Assembly (NCBI GenBank): GCA_004193285.1
Contig: SECP01000068.1
Coordinates: forward strand, 1 to 36,870
Direction: 5' to 3'
From: Myxococcales bacterium
Lineage (GTDB): Bacteria; Myxococcota_A; Polyangia; Polyangiales; Polyangiaceae
Length of the DNA: 36,870 bases
Below the pieces are notes generated by a model. It saw only the letters and a program-made list of their open reading frames with translations. It was not told where the DNA came from and ran no database searches. Shown here piece by piece: positions 1-7,662 of the stretch (position 1 is its first letter; the number at the start of each line of letters is the position of its first letter). Position numbers and translations under genes: made by a program.

Positions 1-86
1 ACGTCGAGCGGCGCCATTCACACCTCGGCTACCTCAGCCCCCTCGAGTTCGAATTGCGCTCGCAACTCCAACAGAGCGTGGCATAG

Positions 87-1793
87 TCAAGCTGTCCACT
101 GGATCGGGGGATCTTCACTCCCAAAAGCGGAAACGCACGAGGCCTTGTCCCTTTCGGTGACATTCGCCGAATGTGTGACCTGCTGAAGGTGCAAGTATCC
201 AGCATCGTCGCCCACGGCCAGGGTCTTAGCGGGGCCGATAGCGGCTGCGGTGATGTGCGCGCCATCGAGAGTCGGTTCTAGTTGTTCGTCCTTCCCGGTC
301 TGCCAGTCCCAAATTCGTACCTTGTTCGCGTCGGCCAACGCTATTTGGGCCCCGTCGTCACTCCATGCCACGTCCTTCAGCTCATCTGGCAGTTGTGAGA
401 TGCTGCCGAGAGGTTTCCCGGCGTCGCCCCAGGCGTGCCCCATGCCCGTGCCATCGCGAGTAAAGCCTCGATAACCGGCACTGGTGAACGTCGAGCCAAC
501 CGCTGTCTGGTCCACACCCTCGTTCAGGAGCTCCGGCGTGCCAGTTCCGAGATCAAAACGAGCTACAGCGCCGCGCTGCGCCGCAAGCAAGCTGCGTTCA
601 TCCGCAGCCAGCGCCGCTGCGTCTGCAGACACCTGCAGCTCCGCGAAGTACCTTTCGGATGAGGCGTCCCAAAGTTGTAGCTTGTGGCCGTAGGTAAGGA
701 CGAATCGTCCGTTAGGCACGATAGAGGCGCCTCGGAGATTTGGGTCACCTGTTGCTATGACCGCGACTGGACGGGGCCTGCGGAGCGCGCTGCGCAGGGT
801 GCGCACGGCGTGAGGCGTCGGTATGCTCTCGACAGCCTTGATTGCAAGGTCGAGGTCCTCGGGCAGCAGCTGGGCTTGGGCGCGGTCCGACTCACTCGCC
901 AAGCGACCAGATTCGGCCTTCTTCGCTTCTTGCTGGGCAAGCTCGCGAGCGGCGCGCTCGTCAGCGGCGGCTTGCTTGGCGTTCTCGGCTTCTTCGATCG
1001 CCCGTGCCTCTTGAGTCCTCGCACGGCGCTCGGAGGCTTCCGCGCTCTTGCGGGCATCCTCGGCGACGCGCTCCGAGCTTTGCGCAACTCGCTTCTGCTT
1101 CTCGGCATCCTGCTTGGCCGCGCTTTCTGCCTGGAGTGCGGCCTCCGCCTTGTTCCTTTCACGCTCGGCCAAGTAGGCGCTGGCGGCTGCCACCAGGGCG
1201 AAGGCAAAGACAGCGGCCATGCCAAAGTTGCGAATCAGAACGTTGCGCCGCGTTTGCCGAACCTCGACGCCCGCCATGTCGTTCGGATCCACTCCGCGCA
1301 GGCGAGCGCAGATCATATTGACGGCTCGGCGAAACTCGCCATTCGCGAGGTCAAAATCGGCCTCTTGCGTTGCCCAACGCATGTCGATGTAGAGCGGGAG
1401 GCTGGTGACGAATGGTGCCAGCTCGCTGGGCAGCGCGTTGCTCTTGACCCAATCCATCTGGTGGTTCGCTTCCGCTTCGATGTTGCCGTCGGTTAGAACG
1501 ATGATCATGCGGTCACCGCGCCCAAGTTTTGTGCACCAATGTTGCAGCTCCTCGCGAACCCATTCGGAAGCTGCAGCGGCCGGGGATGCTAGCAAGATCA
1601 GAAACTCCGAGGTATCCAACGCGTTGCGGATAAGCCCTGGGAGATCGCCTTCCGGAACCAGGTAGTCTTCGTCACGAAAGATTCGTGGCGACAAGGTAAA
1701 CAGCGGCTTCGCATACTGGCGCATCGCGACGCTCAGACGTTGCGCGAGCGGAAGCGCCCCGTGCTTGTAAGAGATGAACGCCTGGTACTTCAT
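87..1793 (-). CDS. TIR domain - transmembrane - coiled coil - WD-repeat protein
   Basis: 568 residues. An N-terminal TIR domain (about 1-165) opens with YQAFISYKH and carries the SEWVREEL segment, whose Glu82 sits where the catalytic Glu of NAD-cleaving TIR domains lies (W+4, as in SARM1). One transmembrane helix follows (about 190-207), then a long Glu/Ala/Arg-rich coiled coil (about 210-305), the LDLAIKAVES / LRSALRRPRP linker typical of bacterial WD40 signalling proteins, and a short run of WD-like blades (about 341-560). The start is the ATG at 1793 because GGAG lies about 8 nt upstream; an in-frame start ten codons earlier lacks this. Family members are often longer with a complete propeller, so this one may be C-terminally shortened. 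A role in signalling or NAD-dependent defence is inferred from the domains; no partner effector gene is visible. Confidence 0.85.
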   Translation of the reverse strand: MKYQAFISYKHGALPLAQRLSVAMRQYAKPLFTLSPRIFRDEDYLVPEGDLPGLIRNALDTSEFLILLASPAAAASEWVREELQHWCTKLGRGDRMIIVLTDGNIEAEANHQMDWVKSNALPSELAPFVTSLPLYIDMRWATQEADFDLANGEFRRAVNMICARLRGVDPNDMAGVEVRQTRRNVLIRNFGMAAVFAFALVAAASAYLAERERNKAEAALQAESAAKQDAEKQKRVAQSSERVAEDARKSAEASERRARTQEARAIEEAENAKQAAADERAARELAQQEAKKAESGRLASESDRAQAQLLPEDLDLAIKAVESIPTPHAVRTLRSALRRPRPVAVIATGDPNLRGASIVPNGRFVLTYGHKLQLWDASSERYFAELQVSADAAALAADERSLLAAQRGAVARFDLGTGTPELLNEGVDQTAVGSTFTSAGYRGFTRDGTGMGHAWGDAGKPLGSISQLPDELKDVAWSDDGAQIALADANKVRIWDWQTGKDEQLEPTLDGAHITAAAIGPAKTLAVGDDAGYLHLQQVTHSANVTERDKASCVSAFGSEDPPIQWTA

Positions 1794-1812
1794 GAGAGCA
1801 GCTCCGCCCAAG

Positions 1813-2073
1813 TTAGCCACCAACGCAGCCTAGTGCATCGATGCGTGAATCGAGCCCAACGGTGGTAGTCATTTCTTCCCTTCCAGCCTGGCCGCCTGCC
1901 GCCTTCCTTGCGCCGCAACTCTGTTTGGTGGCGGAAATTATCGCGTAGCGTTCGCGTGCCAGTTGTTCAAGCTGACTAGCATCTGCGAGGAATTGCACTG
2001 CGCCAGGCGCTGGCGCGAGGGCTGCTCTACGCGCGTCATCGCTGAGCGCCTCACGACGCGTGGCAACTACCAT
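1813..2073 (-). CDS. Doubtful small ORF upstream of the TIR gene
   Basis: An 86-codon open frame ends about 20 nt before the preferred TIR start. Third-position GC is only about half, much lower than in the neighbouring TIR gene, which argues against coding. An internal ATG at 1872 is preceded by a strong purine-rich ribosome-binding-like stretch (GGAAGGGAAGAA) and would give a 19-residue peptide starting MTTTVGLDSR; that short leader ORF is as plausible as the full frame. No family recognised. Confidence 0.2.
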   Translation of the reverse strand: MVVATRREALSDDARRAALAPAPGAVQFLADASQLEQLARERYAIISATKQSCGARKAAGGQAGREEMTTTVGLDSRIDALGCVGG

Positions 2074-2111
2074 GATTTATCGGGTCAACTTCCGGAGCCT
2101 CACGCGTGCCG

Positions 2112-2273
2112 TCACGCCCGATAACTCAGAACAACTCTGCCCGCCGTCGCCGGTTCCGAGCTCACGAACTGAAGCGTGCGTCGGTCCGTCACGCCCTCGA
2201 ACAGAGCGCGCCCGCTGCCGAGCAGCAGCGGGTGCACGATGAGGCGCAGGTCGTCGAGTAGGTTTGCGTTCAT
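2112..2273 (-). pseudogene. C-terminal remnant of a RibD_C / dihydrofolate-reductase-like protein
   Basis: A 53-codon frame reads LLDDLRLIVHPLLLGSGRALFEG and ends FVSSEPATAGRVVLSYRA, closely resembling the last strand-helix-strand part of RibD C-terminal (dihydrofolate reductase family) proteins, whose usual length is about 180-200 residues. The NADPH-binding N-terminal two thirds is missing: upstream the frame runs into the 3' end of the FG-GAP lipoprotein gene, whose TGA lies one base before this ATG. The remaining residues cannot form an active enzyme. Best read as a gene truncated by deletion or by arrival of the lipoprotein gene. Confidence 0.7.
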
Positions 2274-2274
2274 T

Positions 2275-3861
2275 TCAGCGCCGGTACAGGTAAGCCGCGC
2301 CGGCGCCAGGCATGCCCGGCACGTTGGCGGCTTCGTTGTAGGCGCCGATCGCGAGCCGCGTGGGGGTGAGGGCCACGCTGCTGCCGAAACGATCGCCGAG
2401 CTCCGCGTTCGGCGCTCTTAGCGATTTTTGCAGCCTCCAACTCTGGGCCGGGCGCACGTAAACGTAGGCCGTGCCCGAAAGCGGTAGCTTGCCGCTGTCG
2501 TCGCCGAGCGCGCCGACTACCAGTGTGTCGCCGCTCGGCGCCAAGGCGGCGCCGAAGTACGCCGATTCGCTGACAACGGGGGCTTTGAGGTAGGTGGCCC
2601 ACGCGTCGTTCGTGCGCTCGAATACGTAGACCGCGCCGCTCTCCGGCCGCAGCTCGTTGCTGCCACTGCCGTCGCCACCGAGAGTGCCTTCACCCACCGC
2701 GCTCACGGCCAAAACGTTGCCCTGTAGCGCGAGCTGCGCACCGAACCGAGCGTCGGCGTGTGGGTTGGAGGCTTTGAGGTAAGCTACCTGCTGGTAGCTA
2801 GCGCCTGCGCGCGCAAACACGTACGCGGCGCCTGCTTCGTGTGCGGCGTTGTTGCTCGGATCTGCGGCGCTCCCGTCGTTGCTACTTTCGCCGGGTGCGC
2901 CGACGGCGATGAGCTCACCACTCACGGCCAGCGCGGCCCCGAGCTCGTCCTCCGCTTCGGCGTTGTCGGCCTTGAGGTACGCCAGCGGTTGCCAAACTGC
3001 GCCGGTCCGCTCGTACACGTACGCGGCGCCGCTGTTCATCGCCGCGTTGCTGGTCTGATCGCCATCCACGCTGGTGGCGGCGCCGTCCTCCCAAGGTGCG
3101 CCCACCGCCAAGATGTCCCCGTCGAGAGCGACGCTACTGCCGAACAAGTCGATCGCATCGGTGTTCGTTGCCTTGACGTAGGCTTGCTGCTGCCAATTGC
3201 CGTTTGCTTCCACGAAAACATAGACCGCGCCCTGGTTGCCTCCCGGGCCGTTGCCTTCGGCGCCATCGATGCCAGTCGCTCGACTGTCTTCGAAGGGCGC
3301 GCTGACCGCGAGCGTACCGTTCGAAAACGCCAAGGCCGTTCCGAAGCCATCGCCCGAGCCTGCGTTGGATGCTTTGACGTAGGCGCGCTGCGCCCAACCC
3401 GAAGCCTGGCGTGAGAAGAGATACACGGCGCCGCTGGAGTCCCCGCTGTCGTCCTCTTCGTCGCCACCAATGCCGGTCGAGTTGCTGCTTTCATCCGGCG
3501 CGCCTACCGCCAGCCAGTCACCCCAAAGCGCCAGGCTTTGACCAAAGCCGTCTTGCGCGTCGGGATTGGAGGCCTTGAAATACAGCAAGTCGCCGTCGAC
3601 GCCCGACTCGCTCGACCCGCCCGCGCCTGAGTCGCCAGCGTTCGCCGGGCCCGCATCATCGCTCCCCGCGCCGCCGCCGTGCTCAGCGCCCGCCTCGCTC
3701 GGGCGCGACGCGGCAGACCCTTGCCCGCCACTGGCGTTCTGCCCGGTAGCACCGCCCTGTGCGTACACGTTGTCGATGCTCTTGCGCCCGCTACAAGCCC
3801 AGAGGGTTGCACATGCCAGCGCCGCCCCCGCCCAACATCGTTGCCAACGGATTGCGCGCGC
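2275..3861 (-). CDS. FG-GAP repeat (integrin-alpha-like beta-propeller) lipoprotein
   Basis: A signal peptide ends in the lipobox-like LWAC, followed by a Gly/Ala/Ser linker and about seven repeats of the pattern KASN-x-D-x-FG-x-x-(L/V)AL-x-x-x-x-LAVGAP, each about 60 residues. This is the FG-GAP repeat, and seven copies would make one seven-bladed propeller, probably displayed on the cell surface for adhesion or binding. Start choice: ATG at 3897 (or TTG at 3903) is in frame, but it would overlap the start codon of the divergent gene, and a promoter-like TTGATC-18-TATACT lies over those codons. The GTG at 3861 gives a compact signal peptide beginning MARAIRWQR and is preferred. The product is 528 residues from GTG or 540 from ATG. 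Confidence 0.85.
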   Translation of the reverse strand, partial: ARAIRWQRCWAGAALACATLWACSGRKSIDNVYAQGGATGQNASGGQGSAASRPSEAGAEHGGGAGSDDAGPANAGDSGAGGSSESGVDGDLLYFKASNPDAQDGFGQSLALWGDWLAVGAPDESSNSTGIGGDEEDDSGDSSGAVYLFSRQASGWAQRAYVKASNAGSGDGFGTALAFSNGTLAVSAPFEDSRATGIDGAEGNGPGGNQGAVYVFVEANGNWQQQAYVKATNTDAIDLFGSSVALDGDILAVGAPWEDGAATSVDGDQTSNAAMNSGAAYVYERTGAVWQPLAYLKADNAEAEDELGAALAVSGELIAVGAPGESSNDGSAADPSNNAAHEAGAAYVFARAGASYQQVAYLKASNPHADARFGAQLALQGNVLAVSAVGEGTLGGDGSGSNELRPESGAVYVFERTNDAWATYLKAPVVSESAYFGAALAPSGDTLVVGALGDDSGKLPLSGTAYVYVRPAQSWRLQKSLRAPNAELGDRFGSSVALTPTRLAIGAYNEAANVPGMPGAGAAYLYRR

Positions 3862-3873
3862 CACCTTCGCGCC

Positions 3874-3903
3874 AGTATAGTTCCGCTCGCTCGTCATGAT
3901 CAA
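3874..3903 (-). promoter_or_regulatory. Candidate sigma-70-type promoter for the FG-GAP lipoprotein gene
   Basis: Reading leftwards, TTGATC (4/6 match to the -35 box) and TATACT (5/6 match to the -10 box) are separated by 18 nt. Transcription would start near 3867, a few bases before the GTG at 3861, giving an almost leaderless message. It overlaps the start of the rightward gene at 3896. Confidence 0.4.
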
Positions 3904-5329
3904 AGCTTGGTTTCAGCGGCGGCGGGGCAGAGAGCTTGCTGCGGGTCCAGCTTGGGCTGGCTGCGCCGTCGCCGCGCTGCTCGCGTTGGCGTGTGGCGGC
4001 GCCTCGCATGGCGAGCGCGTCATCGTCGTGGAGCCGGCCGGTGGTCAGGGCAGTGACTTGCCGCAGTCCCCTTCCGGCGCGGGGCCTATCGGCCTGGGCG
4101 GCGAGCCCGGCACTGGTGCTGCGGGCGAGGGCGGAGCGGGTGATGCAGGAGGTGCGGGCGGCGTAGCCAGCGCCGAGCCATGCCACGCCGCTACGGAGAA
4201 TACGGTCGGAAACCTCCAGCTGGTCTCCCTGTCTATGACCTGCGGAGCCGCCGACGGCGACGCCGCGTTTTCCCGGCTGACCGCCGACGGTCGGTACGTC
4301 GCCTTCGACTCGGACGCAGGCGACCTCACCCCCAACGACCGCAACGGCAAGAGCGACGCGTTCTTGTTCGACCTGCAAACGCGTGCCCTCGAGCTCATCA
4401 GTCAGCACTACGAAGAAGCTAGGCCCGCCGACGGCTACACCTTCTTGCCCATGGCTTCCACCGACGGGCGCTACGTGGCGTTCACTTCTTACAGCTACGA
4501 GCTAACCGAACAACTCCCGCCCGAAGGCACCTGGATCTACGTCCGCGATCGTCAAACCGGCACCACCCGGCGCTTGGCCGCCACGTTTGCTTGCGCGTAC
4601 TGGCTCGACATGACACCCGACGCCGGCACCCTGGTGGCGGACGGCTTCTCCAATTGCACGGGCGGCATCGAAGACGGCGATCACGATACAGCTGTCGCCT
4701 ACCAGCGCGACACCGGCGAGGCCACCTACTTGGGCGCGGACGACGGCGGCGACAATTACCGACCGTCCATCTCGGCGGACGGGCGATTCATGGTGTGGGG
4801 CACGCGTCCGCCCGGCACACGCGGCCAGTTCACGACGCGCATGCAGCACTACGATCGGGAGACCGACACGCTGCAGACCCTACCGCTGCTCGGCTTCCAT
4901 TTCGGCTCGATAGACTTGGCGGATTCTGGGAAGATAGTGGCCTTTAGCCTGACCGGCCAAGTCTACCGCTACGACGTGGAGACGATGGAGCTCACGTTGG
5001 TCAGCAGAAACGCGAGCGGCGGCAACGGCGACGGCGCGAGCGACCCCGTCTCCATCTCCGCCGACGGCCGTTTCGTGGTCTTCGCCAGCACCGCCAACGA
5101 CCTGGTGGACGGCGATACTAACGGCGCGTCGGACGTTTTCCTGTACGACGCCGAGCAGGACTCGCTCGAGCGCATCTCGCTCGCGCCCGACGGCAGCCAA
5201 GCCGATGAAGCCAGCCGCCGCCCGCACATCTCCGCGGACGGGACGCACATCACCTTCGTCTCCAAAGCCCGGAACCTGCTGCCCGTTGCCACCGCCGGTA
5301 ACTGGCAGGTCTACGTGCTGACCCGCTAG
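3896..5329 (+). CDS. PD40/TolB-like beta-propeller lipoprotein
   Basis: 477 residues. The N-terminus (MIKAWFQRRR) leads to a hydrophobic segment ending LALAC, a lipobox, then a Gly/Ala-rich spacer and a Cys pair. From about residue 100 there are six to seven repeats of SADGRYVAF-type strands followed by NGxSDxFLYD, the PD40/TolB-type WD40-like propeller motif; the fullest copy reads SISADGRFVVFAS. Such proteins are exported and usually bind protein or polysaccharide; no catalytic residues are seen. The ATG at 3896 is the only sensible start because a stop lies 18 nt upstream in frame and no later start precedes the signal peptide core. It is transcribed divergently from the FG-GAP lipoprotein. 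Confidence 0.85.
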   Translation: MIKAWFQRRRGRELAAGPAWAGCAVAALLALACGGASHGERVIVVEPAGGQGSDLPQSPSGAGPIGLGGEPGTGAAGEGGAGDAGGAGGVASAEPCHAATENTVGNLQLVSLSMTCGAADGDAAFSRLTADGRYVAFDSDAGDLTPNDRNGKSDAFLFDLQTRALELISQHYEEARPADGYTFLPMASTDGRYVAFTSYSYELTEQLPPEGTWIYVRDRQTGTTRRLAATFACAYWLDMTPDAGTLVADGFSNCTGGIEDGDHDTAVAYQRDTGEATYLGADDGGDNYRPSISADGRFMVWGTRPPGTRGQFTTRMQHYDRETDTLQTLPLLGFHFGSIDLADSGKIVAFSLTGQVYRYDVETMELTLVSRNASGGNGDGASDPVSISADGRFVVFASTANDLVDGDTNGASDVFLYDAEQDSLERISLAPDGSQADEASRRPHISADGTHITFVSKARNLLPVATAGNWQVYVLTR

Positions 5330-5352
5330 CACCGGCACGTCTTCGAGCCCCA

Positions 5353-5377
5353 GGCCCAAAGACAATGACACTGGGCC
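5353..5377 (+). terminator. Inverted repeat after the PD40 lipoprotein gene
   Basis: GGCCCA and TGGGCC form a perfect 6-bp stem around a 13-nt loop, 24 nt after the stop codon. There is no T-tract, so termination is a weak inference. Confidence 0.3.
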
Positions 5378-5387
5378 GGTCAATACC

Positions 5388-5577
5388 GTCAAGAAACTAA
5401 CTCAGTTCCTCTTCCGGCAAGGTGCCTATTGGTACTCGGCGCTACTCAATCTCCGCGAAGAGCGTCTGCTGCCGCTGATGGAAGCGTTCGGAAAGATCGT
5501 ATCTGAACACGAGGTTTCGCGCGACATGCTCGGGCGTTTTATGCGGGGATTCCTCAGGTACGTGACAGAAGCCTCTC
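5388..5577 (+). pseudogene. Unidentified coding remnant
   Basis: This frame reads KKLTQFLFRQGAYWYSALLN and continues with LREERLLPLMEAFGKIVSEH and then DMLGRFMRGFLRYV, an amphipathic, protein-like sequence with ordinary residue composition. It has no start codon at its left end: the only ATG in the conserved-looking part is internal, at 5478. After about 5577 the frame runs into unrelated sequence. I do not recognise the family. Its position directly against a broken nucleotidyltransferase-type gene suggests debris from the same decay event. Confidence 0.35.
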
Positions 5578-5830
5578 CTGCAAGGCGCGCCGGCCACGAC
5601 GCTGGACTTGGACATCGTCCACTGGCGAACGGCCGACAATGTCACGCGCCTGCTGTAAGACATTCGAGGATTTGTTGCCTTACAGTCGGACGATCAAGCT
5701 AGACGATTCCGAACTGTTGGTACTCGATCTTCGGACATTCACTGAGCGCGGCGAAGGCGCTAAAGGCTTTCGGACAAAGCACTACTCTGCGTCAATTTGC
5801 TGCTCGTGTTGTCCGGACAGGCAACTGTCC
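5572..5830 (+). pseudogene. Degraded nucleotidyltransferase-type gene
   Basis: Two segments in different frames match consecutive parts of a common small family (nucleotidyltransferase-fold proteins of the 'GAP.TTLDLDIVH' type). Frame 1 at 5572-5655 reads LLQGAPATTLDLDIVHWRTA then DNVTRLL and stops at TAA 5656. Frame 2 from 5654 reads FEDLLPYSRTIKLD and LLVLDLRTF, the later conserved part. The stretch that normally lies between them (roughly 40-50 residues) and the N-terminal start are absent, and the 3' end decays through a further frame change near 5770. A stop, a frameshift and an internal deletion make this a clear pseudogene. The family name is from memory of the motif pattern. Confidence 0.6.
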
Positions 5831-5848
5831 GGATTGATCATGTCCGAA
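5732..5848. promoter_or_regulatory. Cluster of TGTCCG motifs including the palindrome TGTCCGGACA
   Basis: Copies lie at 5732-5737 and 5771-5776 (as CGGACA), at 5810-5819 (the full palindrome TGTCCGGACA), at 5826-5833 (TGTCCGGA) and at 5841-5848 (TGTCCGAA). The last three are spaced 15-16 nt. The cluster ends about 105 nt before the metalloprotease start. It may be an operator array; the first two copies lie in the pseudogene and may be chance. Confidence 0.3.
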
Positions 5849-5889
5849 TCATTTCGCTAGTTCGAGTGGCGTTGCACGAGTCGGCGCGC

Positions 5890-5918
5890 TTGACAGGGCC
5901 GACGTGTCGTTGGATGGT
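5890..5918 (+). promoter_or_regulatory. Possible promoter of the metalloprotease gene
   Basis: A perfect -35 hexamer TTGACA (5890-5895) is followed after 17 nt by GATGGT, a poor -10 match. It lies 35 nt before the ATG at 5953 and just downstream of the TGTCCG cluster. Confidence 0.25.
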
Positions 5919-5952
5919 GACCCGCGCGTCATTGGGGCGTGAGGACAAGCAT

Positions 5953-7638
5953 ATGGCGAAAAAATCAGTGGGATCCGCGTGCGTAATCGTGGCCCTCAAT
6001 TTGATGGGTTGCTCCGACGGAGGCGTAGAGGGAGAGGTCGCGCCTTCGGGCGGCGCAACCATAGGCGAGCGTGAGCTGGCACTGGGAGCACAGGGAGGCG
6101 ACGTGCAGGCTTTGACAGCCTACCTGACTCGCTACGGCTATTTCCCGAATGCGGAGCTGCAAGAGACTTACCCTGCGTGGCGGCCGCTCGTCAGTGAGGC
6201 TCCAACCCATCCGGGTACTTTCGATGCGCGCACTGAAGCTGCGCTGAGGGCTTTTCAACTCAACATGGGCTTGCCCGTGACAGGCGTGGTGGACAGCGAA
6301 ACGGCTCGGAACATCAACAGCCCACGCTGCGGCGTGCCAGACGGTATCGCGCCGCTTGATCCTACCGATAAGTTCGCCCGCATTCCGGACACCGCGTTTC
6401 GCCCTGGGTCAGTGCTCAACTACACGTTTACAACTCTAGGGGAGCACCCCATCAAGTCGATTGACCAACGAGGTAACATTACTTACGACCTCTCCTGCAA
6501 TCTCCCCCCCGTCATCGTGCAGAAGGCACTCTTGCGTGGGGCGCTCGAATTTTGGAGTAGGGTGACGAGCCTCACGTTTCGAGAGTCATCGACCATCCCC
6601 GTGTCGCTCATCATCGCGGGCGGCAGCGACTCCCTTGCGTCAACTGAGTTTCACACGATTAGGCTCAACAGCTATGTTTGCTGGGACGTTACCTTGATGC
6701 TGATGGCCCTCTCGCACGAGGTTGGTCACGCGCTCGGCTTGGACCACTCGTCGTTCTCCGACGCCGTCATGTTTCCTAGTCGGAACACCCAAGCTGCGAA
6801 GCCCCTCAGCGAGGACGACAAGGTCGGAATCAGCACGTTCGATGACACCTTCGAGCAGCTACCCGGCACCGGAACGAAACACATCAGCGTAGGCGCAGAC
6901 GGCTCGGTTTGGCGGACGGCCAGCAATGGCTCCGTAGACGTCACTTCCAAGTGGGACGGTTCGAATTGGGTCGAGGACGGCGGCTGGGCAACGCGTATCG
7001 CCGTGGGTCCGGACGGCGTGCCCTGGGCCATCGACGCGAGCGGTGCAACGTATCAGCGTCAGTCGAGCGATCCTTACAGTGGCGGCTGGAATACAATCCT
7101 GGGGCGCGCGGCGGAGATTGCGATCGGTCCCGACGGCGCCGTCTGGAAACTCGACCTACCCGTTGCGGACGCTGAGGGCAATCACCGGATACTTCGCTGG
7201 AATTCGACTGCTCGTGTCTGGATAGCCGATAGCTTGGGCGGCGTTGGCGTGCGGATCGCCGTGGGCCCCGTGGGCCCCGTGGGCGCTGTAGGCAGCAACT
7301 TCGTACCGTCGGTTGCGCCCGTTGGCCCCTGGGTAACCCAAGCCAACGGCAATGTCTTTCGTCGTAAGAATGGTGCTTGGCAGCAGCTGCCCGGCAAAGC
7401 TACGGACGTCGCGGTAAGTCCCGGAGGCTATGGCTGGGCGCTCATTGATGGTCGGCTCAATGCCTTCGGTGAGCAACCGCTCCTTGGCCCGGGGCAAGGA
7501 GCCGGGTCCCAACCGCCGCAGTACCGCTTCTCTTGGGCCCCGGCGGTCAACGGCACCGGAGTGCGGCTCGCCGTCGGTCCAGACAGCCGCGTCTGGATCG
7601 TGAAGGGCGACGGCTCTCTCTACCGACAGGTGCGCTGA
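5953..7638 (+). CDS. Matrixin-like zinc metalloprotease lipoprotein with cysteine switch and tectonin-type propeller
   Basis: 561 residues. The signal peptide ends at LMGC. A peptidoglycan-binding-type domain (about 45-122, TFDARTEAALRAFQ and GLPVTGVVDSETA) runs into PRCGVPD with Cys126, the cysteine-switch motif that keeps matrix metalloproteases latent. The catalytic part has HEVGHALGLDH (His255, Glu256, His259, His265) and the Met-turn AVMF (Met273). The C-terminal half (about 300-561) holds about six blades of the type (I/V)AVGPDGxVW, matching the six-bladed tectonin fold; animal MMPs carry a hemopexin propeller in this place. The ATG at 5953 has GAGG at a suitable distance and starts a clean lipoprotein signal, so the longer upstream frame is rejected. 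Likely a surface or secreted protease acting on extracellular protein or prey; substrate unknown. Confidence 0.88.
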   Translation: MAKKSVGSACVIVALNLMGCSDGGVEGEVAPSGGATIGERELALGAQGGDVQALTAYLTRYGYFPNAELQETYPAWRPLVSEAPTHPGTFDARTEAALRAFQLNMGLPVTGVVDSETARNINSPRCGVPDGIAPLDPTDKFARIPDTAFRPGSVLNYTFTTLGEHPIKSIDQRGNITYDLSCNLPPVIVQKALLRGALEFWSRVTSLTFRESSTIPVSLIIAGGSDSLASTEFHTIRLNSYVCWDVTLMLMALSHEVGHALGLDHSSFSDAVMFPSRNTQAAKPLSEDDKVGISTFDDTFEQLPGTGTKHISVGADGSVWRTASNGSVDVTSKWDGSNWVEDGGWATRIAVGPDGVPWAIDASGATYQRQSSDPYSGGWNTILGRAAEIAIGPDGAVWKLDLPVADAEGNHRILRWNSTARVWIADSLGGVGVRIAVGPVGPVGAVGSNFVPSVAPVGPWVTQANGNVFRRKNGAWQQLPGKATDVAVSPGGYGWALIDGRLNAFGEQPLLGPGQGAGSQPPQYRFSWAPAVNGTGVRLAVGPDSRVWIVKGDGSLYRQVR

Positions 7639-7662
7639 GGCCATCCCCGAGCTGTCCGCCGC

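Noticed and set aside
1..17. ATG at 17 (leftward) after a GAGG, perhaps the start of another gene
   Set aside because: Only five codons lie inside the window, too few to support a call.
684..1496. Plus-strand frame opposite the TIR protein coiled coil
   Set aside because: Leu/Arg-rich artefact of Glu/Ala-rich codons on the other strand.
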